Positions 15,752-24,599 of a DNA stretch of 33,476 nt are shown piece by piece. Positions within the stretch are counted from its first letter, which is position 1, and every line of letters starts with the position of its first letter. The position numbers were made by a program, and so were the translations under genes. A model generated the notes under the pieces. It saw only the letters and a list, made by a program, of their open reading frames with translations, was not told the origin of the DNA and made no database searches. Source of the stretch: Gammaproteobacteria bacterium (GTDB taxonomy: Bacteria; Pseudomonadota; Gammaproteobacteria; Chromatiales; Chromatiaceae); NCBI GenBank assembly GCA_020445335.1, contig JAGRGU010000073.1, positions 21,243 through 54,718 of the forward strand, written 5' to 3'.

Positions 15752-17662
15752 GTGACACCATTGAACGCGGTCAATCCACTGCCCTCGAGCGAGCGGCTCT
15801 TCATCTCCGGCAACGAAGCGGTGGCACGCGGCGCCTGGGGCGCAGGCTGCAAGGTGATGGCGGCCTACCCGGGAACCCCCTCCACCGAGATTCTGGAGTA
15901 CGCATCCCGGCTTCCGGAGATGTACTCCGAGTGGTCAGTCAACGAGAAGGTCTCGCTCGAGGTGGCCATCGGTGCCTCGCTGGCTGGCAGTCGTGCGCTC
16001 TGCGCGATGAAGCATGTCGGTCTCAACGTCGCCTCCGATGCGCTGATGACACAGACCCTGATCGGCGTCAGCGGCGGACTGGTCATCGCGGTCGCCGACG
16101 ATGTCGGTCTCTCCTCTTCGCAGAACGAACAGGACTCCCGCTTCTGGGGTCGCTTCGCCCATGTTCCGGTATTGGAGCCGGCCGACGCGCAGGAGGCCTA
16201 CGATATGACTCGCTTCGCCTTCGACCTGTCGGAACAGTTCGATACCCCGGTGATCCTGCGGATGACCACCCGCATCTGCCACGTCAAGGGCGTCGTCACC
16301 ACCAGAGAGAGGCGACCCTTCAACAGCGGGGTGGGCTTCGAGAAGGATCCCTCCCGGCTGGTGATGACCCCGACCAACGCCAGACCGCGCATTCCGCTGA
16401 TGTTCGAGCGCGAAAAGGCACTGCAACGGTTCAGCGAGAGCTGCGAACTAAACAGCATCAGGGAGGGCAGCGACAAACGCGTCGGGTTCGTCACCTCCGG
16501 CCCGGTATTCATGCACCTGCTGGAAGCCTTTCCCGACGCACCGGTGTTGAAACTCGGCCTGAGCTATCCGCCGCCGATGGAGACGATCCGCGCTTTTTCG
16601 CAGCAGGTGGAAGCGTTGGTCATCGCCGAGGAGGTCGAGCCGATCCTCGAGACCGAGGTCAAGGCGGCGGGCATGCTGCAGGCGCACGGCAAGGATATAT
16701 TGCCGCGCATCGGTGAACTCGCGCCTCACGTGCTGCGCCCGGCGATCGCCGCACTGCTGGGCGAGCCGGTCGAGGCGGAGGCGGTGCCCAAACCTTCACT
16801 CAAGGACGTACCCGAAGTTCCGGTGCCACCGCCAGCGCCGGGCAGCAGCCTGTTCCCGCGTCCCCCGACGATGTGCGTCGCCTGCCCCCATCTCGGCATC
16901 TACTACTGCCTGTCGAAGATCCGCAACAAGGCGATATCCGGCGATATCGGCTGTTACACGCTTGGCGCCGGACACCCCTGGAATGCGTTGGACACCACCA
17001 TCTGCATGGGCGCCTCCATGGGCGTCGCGCTCGGTCTCGACAAGGGCCGCACCGAGGTCGACAAGGAGCAGAAGGTGATCGCCGTGATCGGCGACTCCAC
17101 CTTCATGCACATGGGGCTGCAGGGGCTGCTGGACATCACCTACAACCGCGGCAATGTCACCATTCTGCTGCTGGACAACCGCGCGGTGGGAATGACCGGC
17201 GGACAGGACAACCCCGGCAGCGGCCGCAACATCCACGGCGAGGAGAGCCTGCGGATCAACTTCCGCACGATGTGCGAGGCGCTGGGGGTCAAGCCTGAGC
17301 GAATCCACGAGGTGAATCCTTACGAGCTGCCGACGCTGTTCAAGGCGCTGCGCGAAGAGGTCAAGATCAACGACACCTCGGTGATCATCACCAATCAGCC
17401 CTGCGTGCTGGTCGACTTCTACGCCGCCAAGCCGCCGCTGACGGTCGACGACGACAAGTGCACCGGCTGCAAGAACTGCCTCGATATCGGCTGTCCGGCG
17501 ATCTACGTTACCCGACGCGAAACCGTGGTCAAGCCCAACGGCAAGGAGAAGGAGCTGGCTTTCGTTCGTATCGAAAGCGGCGCCTGCACCGGCTGCGACC
17601 TCTGCCCCAAGACCTGCGGACCGGAGGCGATCATTCCGGTTGCGAACTTCATCCGCCAGTGA
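15752..17662 (+). CDS. iorA: Indolepyruvate:ferredoxin oxidoreductase, alpha subunit
   Basis: IorA is the catalytic subunit of IOR, which decarboxylates arylpyruvates (indole-, phenyl-, 4-hydroxyphenylpyruvate) to arylacetyl-CoA and reduces ferredoxin; the reaction is reversible. The 636-residue length suits the fused alpha subunit. The N-terminal pyruvate-oxidoreductase domain begins near GNEAVARGAWGAG and YPGTPSTEI. The TPP-binding region contains CPHLGIYYCLSKI, GDIGCYTLG, GDSTFMHMGLQGL and DNRAVGMTGGQDNPGSG. Two C-terminal [4Fe-4S] motifs are Cys570-573-576-581 and Cys612-615-618-622. The start is GTG 15752, or TTG 15761, which has the better-placed ribosome-binding site GAAGGTG. It is followed after 37 nt by iorB. 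Confidence 0.95.
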   Translation: MTPLNAVNPLPSSERLFISGNEAVARGAWGAGCKVMAAYPGTPSTEILEYASRLPEMYSEWSVNEKVSLEVAIGASLAGSRALCAMKHVGLNVASDALMTQTLIGVSGGLVIAVADDVGLSSSQNEQDSRFWGRFAHVPVLEPADAQEAYDMTRFAFDLSEQFDTPVILRMTTRICHVKGVVTTRERRPFNSGVGFEKDPSRLVMTPTNARPRIPLMFEREKALQRFSESCELNSIREGSDKRVGFVTSGPVFMHLLEAFPDAPVLKLGLSYPPPMETIRAFSQQVEALVIAEEVEPILETEVKAAGMLQAHGKDILPRIGELAPHVLRPAIAALLGEPVEAEAVPKPSLKDVPEVPVPPPAPGSSLFPRPPTMCVACPHLGIYYCLSKIRNKAISGDIGCYTLGAGHPWNALDTTICMGASMGVALGLDKGRTEVDKEQKVIAVIGDSTFMHMGLQGLLDITYNRGNVTILLLDNRAVGMTGGQDNPGSGRNIHGEESLRINFRTMCEALGVKPERIHEVNPYELPTLFKALREEVKINDTSVIITNQPCVLVDFYAAKPPLTVDDDKCTGCKNCLDIGCPAIYVTRRETVVKPNGKEKELAFVRIESGACTGCDLCPKTCGPEAIIPVANFIRQ

Positions 17663-17699
17663 GCGGCCCCGATCAACCCATTATTCCGAGCATTACATC

Positions 17700-18302
17700 G
17701 TGAGCGATAACAGTGTCACCAATATCCTCGTCGCCGGCATCGGCGGCCAGGGCGTAATGACCGCAGCCGAGGTTCTGTCGCAGACTGCGCTGAATCAGGG
17801 CTACGACGTCAAAAAGACCGAAGTGGCCGGCATGGCCCAGCGCGGCGGCGTAGTCACCTCGCACGTGCGCTTCGGCGAGCGGGTACTGTCGCCGGCGATC
17901 CCGCCCGGCGAGGTGGACATACTGGTCGGTTTCGAACCGGCCGAGGCACTGCGCTGGTGCAGCCACCTGCGGGCCGATGGCGTGGCGATGGTCAGCACCA
18001 CCCGGCAGGAGCCGCCGGTGGTCAGTTTCGGGCTCTATGACTACCCCGAGGACCCGGTGGGCCAGATGCGCAAAGCCGGTATCGACCTGCACGCCTTCGA
18101 CGCTGGCGCCATCGCCGCGGCACTCGGTAACCTGAAGCTGGTCAACACCGTGATGCTGGGTGCCATCTCTGAGTATCTGCCGTTCTCGGCGGATACCCTG
18201 AAGAACGTGATCCTCGACCGTTTCCGCCAGTACAAACCGAAGCTGGTGGAGATCAACGAGCAGGCTTTCGAGGCGGGACGCAAGGCCCAGGCAGCGGGCT
18301 GA
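17700..18302 (+). CDS. iorB: Indolepyruvate:ferredoxin oxidoreductase, beta subunit
   Basis: IorB is the small subunit of IOR, homologous to the gamma domain of 2-oxoacid:ferredoxin oxidoreductases. The GTG start gives 200 residues, the family length. GIGGQGVMTAAEVL near residue 12 and EVAGMAQRGGVVTSHVRFG (about 41-59) are the family hallmarks, contacting CoA and the alpha subunit. It lies 37 nt after iorA and 26 nt before the class II DAHP synthase gene, with no terminator between, so the three are probably co-transcribed. Confidence 0.93.
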   Translation: MSDNSVTNILVAGIGGQGVMTAAEVLSQTALNQGYDVKKTEVAGMAQRGGVVTSHVRFGERVLSPAIPPGEVDILVGFEPAEALRWCSHLRADGVAMVSTTRQEPPVVSFGLYDYPEDPVGQMRKAGIDLHAFDAGAIAAALGNLKLVNTVMLGAISEYLPFSADTLKNVILDRFRQYKPKLVEINEQAFEAGRKAQAAG

Positions 18303-18328
18303 GTGCGTCGCCGGCGGGGAGATTGAGT

Positions 18329-19657
18329 ATGCAAGCCTGGCACCCGGCCTCCTGGCAGCAGAAACCTGCAACCCAGCAGGCCAGCTACCCGTCAGCCGAA
18401 GCGCTGGAGATCGTACTGGCACAGTTGGCCGAACTGCCCCCGCTGGTCACCTCCTGGGAGGTGGAGTCGCTCAAGCAGCAGCTGGCCGCGGCGGAGCGGG
18501 GTGAGGCCTTCCTGCTGCAGGGCGGGGATTGCGCCGAAAACTTCAGCGACTGCTCCTCCCCGATCATCACCAACAAACTGAAGATCCTGCTGCAGATGAG
18601 CCTGTTGCTGATCCACGGACTCAACCGGCGCGTGATCCGCGTTGGCCGGATCGCCGGACAGTATGCCAAACCCCGTTCAGCCGAGAGCGAAACGCGTGCC
18701 GGCGTGACCCTGCCGAGCTACCGCGGCGACCTGATCAACGGTCCCGAGTTCACCGCCGCGTCGCGGCTACCCGATCCGGTGCGCCTGTTGCGCGGTTACG
18801 GACGCGCGGCCATGACGCTCAACTTCATTCGCGCCCTCTCCGACTGCGGCTTTGCCGACCTCCACCACCCGGAGAACTGGAACCTGGACTTCGTGCAGCA
18901 CTCCAGCCAGGCGAAGGAGTACCAGCAGGTGGCCACGGAACTCTCCAACTCGCTAAGGTTCATGGAGGCGTTGATAGGCAGCGACAACAGCGAAATCAAC
19001 CGCGTCCGCTTCTTCACCAGCCACGAAGGGCTCCATCTGCACTACGAGCAGGCACTGACGCGCCGGGTACCCAACCGCGACGGCTACTACAACCTCTCCA
19101 CCCACCTGCCCTGGATCGGCTACCGCACCGCCGCACTCGAGGGCGCCCACGTCGAGTACTTCAGCGGAATCCGCAATCCGGTCGGGGTGAAGGTGGGCAG
19201 CGGTATGTCCGCGGAATTTCTGCAGGGTCTGGTTACCCGCCTCAACCCGGAGCGCGAATCCGGCAAGCTGATTCTGATCCATCGTTTCGGCGCCGGCGCG
19301 ATCGGTACGCAGCTGCCGACGATGATCGAAACCGTACGTCGTACCGAGGTACCGGTACTGTGGATCTGCGACCCGATGCACGGCAACACCGAGTCGACGC
19401 AGAACGGCTACAAGACACGACGATTCGACAACATACTCGCCGAACTCGGCCAGGCGTTCGATATACACCGACGGCAGGGAAGCGTATTGGGAGGGGTCCA
19501 TTTCGAGCTGACCGGCGATGACGTCACCGAATGCATCGGCGGCGCCCGCGGTCTGGACGAAGCGGGCCTGGAGCGCGCCTATCGCACCCAGGTCGATCCT
19601 CGACTCAACTACGAGCAGGCGTTGGAGATGGCAATGGCGATCGTGCGCCGGGCCTGA
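18329..19657 (+). CDS. 3-deoxy-7-phosphoheptulonate (DAHP) synthase, class II
   Basis: This plant-type (AroA-II) enzyme condenses phosphoenolpyruvate and erythrose 4-phosphate, the first shikimate-pathway step. The ATG follows GGGGAGA at 6-nt spacing and gives 442 residues. Family blocks are LQGGDCAENF, RVGRIAGQYAKPRS, GRAAMTLNFIRAL, FTSHEGLHLHYEQALTR, GIRNPVGVKVGSGM, RFGAGAIGTQLP, CDPMHGNTEST and GGVHFELTGDDVTECIGGA. It has no sequence similarity to the class I enzyme encoded convergently at 19853-20929, so the cell has two analogous DAHP synthases here. Class II enzymes are often under different feedback control or serve specialised pathways; operon membership with iorAB suggests a link to arylpyruvate chemistry. 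Confidence 0.95.
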   Translation: MQAWHPASWQQKPATQQASYPSAEALEIVLAQLAELPPLVTSWEVESLKQQLAAAERGEAFLLQGGDCAENFSDCSSPIITNKLKILLQMSLLLIHGLNRRVIRVGRIAGQYAKPRSAESETRAGVTLPSYRGDLINGPEFTAASRLPDPVRLLRGYGRAAMTLNFIRALSDCGFADLHHPENWNLDFVQHSSQAKEYQQVATELSNSLRFMEALIGSDNSEINRVRFFTSHEGLHLHYEQALTRRVPNRDGYYNLSTHLPWIGYRTAALEGAHVEYFSGIRNPVGVKVGSGMSAEFLQGLVTRLNPERESGKLILIHRFGAGAIGTQLPTMIETVRRTEVPVLWICDPMHGNTESTQNGYKTRRFDNILAELGQAFDIHRRQGSVLGGVHFELTGDDVTECIGGARGLDEAGLERAYRTQVDPRLNYEQALEMAMAIVRRA

Positions 19658-19798
19658 CGAAATCACATTCTCAAGTATTGCGAATTCTCAATGCCCGCGC
19701 TGAATCTGCATGGTGGAATAGCTTTGTCAGACCCTGAATGGGCGGGCTTCCATGCCGCCCGGTGCTCGATCTGACCATACTCCTCCTTTGGTTATTAT

Positions 19799-19826
19799 GA
19801 CCGCGGCCTGTCCGCGGTCTTTTTTT
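19799..19826 (+). terminator. Rho-independent terminator between the two DAHP synthase genes
   Basis: GACCGCGG (19799-19806), a CCTGT loop and CCGCGGTC (19812-19819) form a perfect 8-bp stem followed by seven T. It ends the iorAB-DAHP synthase unit on the plus strand. A second stem, GGGCGG/CCGCCC (19740-19745, 19755-19760), lies just upstream. The minus strand lacks an equally good T-tract. Confidence 0.9.
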
Positions 19827-19852
19827 CGCCGGGAGGAAAGAGATCAGCAGGC

Positions 19853-20929
19853 TCAGCTTTTGATCCGGGCCGGCAGCACGTCGTGCAGCCGCTCTGCGAG
19901 TCCTCTCAGCGTCGTCTCCGTGCTCTCCCAGTCGATACAGGCATCGGTTACCGAGACGCCGTATTCGAGGTCGGCCAAGTTGCGCGGTATCGCCTGATTG
20001 CCAGCCTTGAGATTGCTCTCCAGCATGATGCCGATGATCGAGCGATTTCCCTCGACCAGCTGACTGGCGACATTCTCCGCCACCAGCGTCTGCAGAGCCG
20101 GCTGTTTGTTGGAGTTGCCGTGGCTGCAGTCGATGACGATGTTTTCATCAAGCCCGGCCGAACGCAGCGCCTCCTCGCACAGCTTCACGTGCACCGAATC
20201 GTAGTTGGGCTGCCCGTCACCGCCGCGCAGGATCACATGTCCGCAAAGATTGCCACGGGTCTGCACCACGGTGACCTGCCCGCGCTGATTGATGCCGAGA
20301 AAACTGTGCGGATGGGAGACCGACTTCAACGCGTTGATCGCCACCGTCAGGCTGCCGTCGGTACCGTTCTTGAATCCGACCGGCATCGACAGGCCGGAAG
20401 CCATCTCCCGGTGGGTCTGTGATTCGGCAGTACGCGCGCCTATGGCCGCCCACGAGAAAAGGTCGGCTAGATACTGCGGACTGATCGGGTCCAGCGCCTC
20501 GGTGGCGACCGGCAGGCCCATATCCGCCAGCCATACCAGCAATTCACGCGCTTTATGCAGACCCTCTTCGATGTGGAAGGAGTCGTCCATGCGCGGATCG
20601 TTGATCAAACCTTTCCAGCCGACCGTGGTGCGTGGCTTCTCGAAATAGATACGCATGACGATGTAGAGCGTATCCCCCAATTCGTCATGCAGCACCTTCA
20701 GCCGCTCGGCGTACTCCCTGGCCGCATCCACATCGTGGATCGAACAGGGTCCGGTAACCACCAGAAGGCGATGGTCGTTGCGTTTCAGGATATCCCGGAT
20801 CACGTTGCGCCCGTGCCACACCGCCTCTTCGCCCCGCTCGGTATTGGGCAGATGACGCTTCAGGTCGTTGGGGGCGATGAGTACCCGTTCGGAGGCAACA
20901 TTGGTGTTGTAGAGCGTCTGTCTGGTCAT
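19853..20929 (-). CDS. 3-deoxy-7-phosphoheptulonate (DAHP) synthase, class I (AroF/G/H family)
   Basis: Same reaction as the class II enzyme next door, but of the metal-dependent class I fold found in E. coli. The product has 358 residues. Key blocks are VVTGPCSIHD (near residue 57), MRIYFEKPRTTVGWKGLINDP, GARTAESQTHREMASGLSMPVGFKNGTDG, GINQRGQVTVVQTRGN.CGHVILRGG and the metal-ligand region IDCSHGNSNKQ. Which aromatic amino acid inhibits it cannot be judged by eye. The ATG has no clear Shine-Dalgarno sequence. The upstream region contains a nested pair of inverted repeats that could structure the leader mRNA. Confidence 0.95.
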   Translation of the reverse strand: MTRQTLYNTNVASERVLIAPNDLKRHLPNTERGEEAVWHGRNVIRDILKRNDHRLLVVTGPCSIHDVDAAREYAERLKVLHDELGDTLYIVMRIYFEKPRTTVGWKGLINDPRMDDSFHIEEGLHKARELLVWLADMGLPVATEALDPISPQYLADLFSWAAIGARTAESQTHREMASGLSMPVGFKNGTDGSLTVAINALKSVSHPHSFLGINQRGQVTVVQTRGNLCGHVILRGGDGQPNYDSVHVKLCEEALRSAGLDENIVIDCSHGNSNKQPALQTLVAENVASQLVEGNRSIIGIMLESNLKAGNQAIPRNLADLEYGVSVTDACIDWESTETTLRGLAERLHDVLPARIKS

Positions 20930-20944
20930 GGCAATCGATTGATT

Positions 20945-21030
20945 CAGGTTGAAAATTTCTCTGCCGCAGCGGTGTGCTCTATTTTGCGGCAGCGCGGCAA
21001 AAGAGCGACTAGCATAGTGAATTCAACCTG
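20945..21030 (-). promoter_or_regulatory. Nested inverted repeats in the leader of the class I DAHP synthase gene
   Basis: The outer arms CAGGTTGAA (20945-20953) and TTCAACCTG (21022-21030) are a perfect 9-bp inverted repeat. Inside, TGCCGCA (20962-20968) and TGCGGCA (20985-20991) form a second perfect 7-bp repeat. If transcribed, the leader could fold into two stacked stems ending about 16 nt before the start codon. This may be an attenuator or translation switch. No aromatic-rich leader peptide was found. Confidence 0.4.
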
Positions 21031-21067
21031 TAATATCCAGCAAGGTTGGGTTCGCCCGGATGAACCG

Positions 21068-21763
21068 CTAGCCCCCCTCGGGAAGCCGCTCCAACGGAGC
21101 CGGATCGAGCGCCACCGCCAGGCGCCGGATATCGGGCTCGAGCATATATGGCACCACTCCCAACAGAGGCGCCCCTATCCGGTCGCGCAGCGTCTGCAGG
21201 TTGCCCTCCACCGCCGTCATCTGTGGATCAGTCCGGTTGGCGACCCAGCCGGCCAGTTGGCAGCCGGCGGCAACTATCGCATCGCATGTCAGCAGCGCAT
21301 GGTTGATGCAGCCCAGGCGCAGCCCCACCACCAGGATCACCGGCAGGTTCAGCGCCACTACCAGCTGCTGCAGCATCTGCCTCTCCGAGAGCGGCACGTG
21401 CCAGCCGCCAACCCCTTCCACCAGCACCCGATCAGCCTGCTCCGCCAGCCGACGATAACCCGCGCCTATGCTGGCGATATCAATCCCCACCCCGGCGTCC
21501 GCGGCGGCCAGATGCGGCGCGATAGGCGGCTCGAACGCGAACGGATTGATCTCTTCGTAGGGGAGCCGCCGACTCCCCTGGCGCTGTATCCGTAGCGCAT
21601 CCTCGTTGCGCAGCCCCTCGGCTCTGCGCTCGCACCCGGAGGCGACGGGCTTCATGCCGAGCACAGAATATCCGCTCGCCTGCAGACGCCACATCAACCC
21701 CAGCGTTACCAGCGTCTTTCCGCAGCCGGTATCGGTCCCGGTAATGAAGTAGCCGCTGTGCAT
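21068..21763 (-). CDS. bioD: Dethiobiotin synthetase BioD
   Basis: BioD uses ATP and CO2 to close the ureido ring of 7,8-diaminopelargonate, giving dethiobiotin. The 231-residue product carries the P-loop GTDTGCGKT (residues 9-17), the substrate-binding KPVASG (about 38-43) and EGVGGWHVPL, all typical. It is the last gene of the bioB-F-H-C-D operon, 4 nt after the bioC stop. No strong terminator follows; the next 138 bp hold the leader of the DAHP synthase gene. Confidence 0.94.
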   Translation of the reverse strand: MHSGYFITGTDTGCGKTLVTLGLMWRLQASGYSVLGMKPVASGCERRAEGLRNEDALRIQRQGSRRLPYEEINPFAFEPPIAPHLAAADAGVGIDIASIGAGYRRLAEQADRVLVEGVGGWHVPLSERQMLQQLVVALNLPVILVVGLRLGCINHALLTCDAIVAAGCQLAGWVANRTDPQMTAVEGNLQTLRDRIGAPLLGVVPYMLEPDIRRLAVALDPAPLERLPEGG

Positions 21764-21767
21764 GCCG

Positions 21768-22622
21768 TTAGCGCCGTCGCCCCAGAAGTTCGGTGGCGAT
21801 GGTGGTCACACCGTTCCTGGTCTGCTGCAGCGGTGCCCAGGCGTGGCCATAGACCACCTCGTAGCTGGCCGGCAGGCGACCGTCGCGCCGAAAACCCTCG
21901 TAGGCACCTTTCATCGCCATCAGCCGACCTTTGCCTGTCAGGCCGCGCTGACGGCCACTGCTGACGTTGTGGGCGCCCAGAATTTTCAGCTCGCGCATCA
22001 GCTGGTCGACCTCACGGTAGGTCAACGTCATGCGGTCGATATCCATGACCGGATCGGCAAATCCCGCCCTGACCAGCGCGTCGCCGACCTCGTGCATGTC
22101 AGGAAATGGGGTGACGTGGCTGTAGCCATCCGCCTGTGACCAGGCCAGACGCAGCTCCTTGAGCGTATCCGGTCCGAAGGTGGTGAACATCAGCAACCCG
22201 CCGGGCCTGAGTACCCGCTGCAGTTCGGCAAAGGTGGCATCGAGATCGTTGCACCACTGGATAGCGGCGTTGGAGTAGATCAGATCGATACTGGCATCGC
22301 GCAGCGGCAAACACTCCAGATCGGCGCAGAGACAGCGCGGCCGCCGAAAGAGGCGCCCCCGTTTACGCGTCTGCAGCAGCATCGGCAGCGCAAAGTCGAG
22401 CGCCACCAGCCGCGCCTTCGGATAGCGTTCCAGCAATGCCATCGAGGCGACACCGGTGCCTGCGCCGAGATCTAGAATGGTCTCCGGCCGCAGTGTGACC
22501 AGCCGCAGCCGTTCGAGCATGCGCTGGCCGATCTCGCGCTGCAGCTCCGCCACCTCGTCGTAACGCTCGGCGGCGCTGGAGAAGGCGCGCCGCACCAGCA
22601 GCTTGTCGAGCGTGTCGGCCAT
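21768..22622 (-). CDS. bioC: Malonyl-ACP O-methyltransferase BioC
   Basis: BioC methylates malonyl-ACP with SAM so that fatty-acid synthesis can build pimeloyl-ACP methyl ester, the biotin precursor. The 284-residue protein begins with the family signature VRRAFSSAAERYDEVAELQREIG. The SAM motif ILDLGAGTGVASMALL follows, then acidic ALDFALPML and the NAAIQWCNDL block typical of BioC. The start codon directly follows the bioH stop, with GGGAG in the bioH end as ribosome-binding site. It is the fourth gene of the operon. Confidence 0.93.
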   Translation of the reverse strand: MADTLDKLLVRRAFSSAAERYDEVAELQREIGQRMLERLRLVTLRPETILDLGAGTGVASMALLERYPKARLVALDFALPMLLQTRKRGRLFRRPRCLCADLECLPLRDASIDLIYSNAAIQWCNDLDATFAELQRVLRPGGLLMFTTFGPDTLKELRLAWSQADGYSHVTPFPDMHEVGDALVRAGFADPVMDIDRMTLTYREVDQLMRELKILGAHNVSSGRQRGLTGKGRLMAMKGAYEGFRRDGRLPASYEVVYGHAWAPLQQTRNGVTTIATELLGRRR

Positions 22623-23396
22623 CTACTCCCGCTCCAGAAACGGACGGATCAGGGCCATGCTCTGCGCTCGATGCGACAACAACGGAGCATGTGCACAGCC
22701 GGCGATCAGCTCGACCTCTGCAGCCGGGATCTGCAAGCTGTGCAACGCACCGGCCAGCGCCCTGGGCACCAGCGCATCACGCGCTCCCAAGAGCCACAGC
22801 GAGGGCACGCTGAGCAGCTCCAAATGCGCTCTCAGGTCGATACTCAGCAACAGCTCCAGTCCCGCCTCCAGCGCCGCGGGTTGCGGGCTGGGACGCTGCT
22901 TCACCTCCTGCCGCAGCAGCCGCAGCGCCTCCCGCGCCTGGTCGTCGCCCTGAACCTGCAGCGCCAAAAAACGCGCCAGCGTCTGCTGGTGATCCTGTTG
23001 CAGCGACTCGGCGAACTGGCGCAGAGTCGCCTCCGGCATAGCAGCCGGCCAGTCCGCCGCACGCACGAAACGCGGGCTGGCGCAGACCATCACCAGGCGG
23101 CGTATCCGTTCCGGCTCCAGCAGCGCCGCACGCAGCGCGATCTGCCCTCCCAACGACCAGCCGATCCAGTCGGCATTACGCGGCGCCCGCTGCAGGCAGT
23201 GCGCCACCCAGTCGTCGAGTTGGTCGCACGCCTCGGCGTAGGGTTCCGCACCGTGCCCGGGAAGTTCGAGCAGTGTGACCCGATACGACTCGGTCAGCTG
23301 CGGCAGAATCGATGACCAGACCGCGCTGTTCATGCCCCAGCCGTGCAGCAGCACCAAAGGGCGACCGCTACCCACCCCAACCACCTGCGACGTCAT
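22623..23396 (-). CDS. bioH: Pimeloyl-ACP methyl ester carboxylesterase BioH
   Basis: BioH removes the methyl group from pimeloyl-ACP methyl ester and so ends chain elongation in biotin synthesis. It is an alpha/beta hydrolase of 257 residues with the oxyanion region [11 protein letters not shown] near the N-terminus, the nucleophile elbow GWSLGG, the acid in GARDALVP and the catalytic His in [10 protein letters not shown]. The ATG overlaps the bioF stop by 4 bases (ATGA). Its place between bioF and bioC supports BioH over other esterases. Confidence 0.93.
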   Translation of the reverse strand: MTSQVVGVGSGRPLVLLHGWGMNSAVWSSILPQLTESYRVTLLELPGHGAEPYAEACDQLDDWVAHCLQRAPRNADWIGWSLGGQIALRAALLEPERIRRLVMVCASPRFVRAADWPAAMPEATLRQFAESLQQDHQQTLARFLALQVQGDDQAREALRLLRQEVKQRPSPQPAALEAGLELLLSIDLRAHLELLSVPSLWLLGARDALVPRALAGALHSLQIPAAEVELIAGCAHAPLLSHRAQSMALIRPFLERE

Positions 23397-24556
23397 CGGG
23401 GCGCCTCCAACGACAAGCTGGCGAGCGCCTGCAGCAGGCGCGCAAGATGCTCTTCGCTATGCGCCGCGGAGAGCGTGATGCGCAGCCGTGCGCTCCCCTC
23501 TGGGACCGTCGGCGGTCTGATCGCACTGACCAGCACCCCCTGCTGCTGCAGCCGCCGGCTCCAGTCGAGCGCCCGCTCGGCGCTGCCCGCAACGATCGGC
23601 TGGATCGGCGTGTCGGATTCGAGCAACGGCAGACCGAGCCGCGCGGCCTCCTCCCGGAACTGCGCGATCAGCTGCGCCAGCCGATGACGTCGCCAGGATT
23701 CATCGCGCGCCAGGCGCAGGCTCACCCGTGTCGCCGCCGCCACTGCCGGCGGCAGTGCCGTGGTGTAGATGTAGCTGCGGGCGCGCTGGATCAGCGTCTC
23801 GATCAACGCTTCGGAGCCGGCCACGAAGGCGCCGAAGGTGCCCAGCGCCTTGCCCAGCGTGCAGACCAGCACCGGTACATCACGGGCTTCCACTCCCAGC
23901 AGCTCAAGGGTGCCGCTTCCCTTCTCTCCCAGCACGCCGAAACCGTGCGCGTCATCGACCATCAACCAGGCATCGTGACGGCGGCAGAGCCGCGCCATCT
24001 CCGGCAGCGGCGCCAGATCGCCATCCATGCTGAACACGCCGTCACTGACGACCAGCGCCTCGCCCTGTGCATGCGTCGCCAGCAGCCTCTCCAACGCTGC
24101 GCTGTCGTTGTGCGGATAGCGCTTCAGCCTAGCGCGCGACAGCAGGCCCGCGTCGATCAATGAAGCGTGGTTGAGACGGTCCTGATAAACGCAGTCGCCA
24201 CGCCCGAGCAGTGCGGTCACCGCGCCGAGGTTGGCCATATAGCCGGTGGAGAAGAGCAATGCCCGGGGGCGCCCAACAAATTCCGCCAGCTCCTGCTCCA
24301 GCAGATGATGCGCTTCACTATGGCCGCAAACCAGATGGGCCGATCCGCTGCCGGCACCGAAGCGCGCCGCGCCGCGCGCCATCGCGTCGACAACCTCAGG
24401 ATGGGTGGCCAGACCCAGATAGTCATTGCTGCAGAAGAGCAGCATCGATTCGCCGTCGATCTGCTGCTCGACACCCGGCTGCGCGGAGCTGACGCGCCGG
24501 TGGCGGTAGAGAGATTCGCGCCGGCGCCGCTCCAGCTCCGGATGCAGCGGCTTCAT
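23393..24556 (-). CDS. bioF: 8-amino-7-oxononanoate synthase BioF
   Basis: BioF is a PLP enzyme condensing pimeloyl-ACP (or -CoA) with alanine to 8-amino-7-oxononanoate. The ATG chosen gives 387 residues beginning [12 protein letters not shown]; a TTG two codons earlier is possible. Family blocks are [57 protein letters not shown] and the PLP lysine in [17 protein letters not shown]. It lies 43 nt after bioB and overlaps bioH. Confidence 0.95.
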   Translation of the reverse strand: MKPLHPELERRRRESLYRHRRVSSAQPGVEQQIDGESMLLFCSNDYLGLATHPEVVDAMARGAARFGAGSGSAHLVCGHSEAHHLLEQELAEFVGRPRALLFSTGYMANLGAVTALLGRGDCVYQDRLNHASLIDAGLLSRARLKRYPHNDSAALERLLATHAQGEALVVSDGVFSMDGDLAPLPEMARLCRRHDAWLMVDDAHGFGVLGEKGSGTLELLGVEARDVPVLVCTLGKALGTFGAFVAGSEALIETLIQRARSYIYTTALPPAVAAATRVSLRLARDESWRRHRLAQLIAQFREEAARLGLPLLESDTPIQPIVAGSAERALDWSRRLQQQGVLVSAIRPPTVPEGSARLRITLSAAHSEEHLARLLQALASLSLEAPR

Positions 24557-24599
24557 CGCCAACTACCTGCGGCTAGCACTGCGAACGACCATGGTGGGC

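Noticed and set aside
15700..16716. Open frame of 338 codons starting in the iorA leader and overlapping iorA
   Set aside because: Arg/Gly-rich translation without family features, out of frame with a clear iorA; a GC-rich shadow.
18529..19521. Open frame of 330 codons within the class II DAHP synthase gene
   Set aside because: Same-strand shadow in another frame; Arg-rich, without a domain or a start signal.
20956..21027. Possible 23-codon leader peptide upstream of the class I DAHP synthase
   Set aside because: It has no ribosome-binding site and only one aromatic codon (Phe), so a classical aromatic attenuation peptide is not supported.
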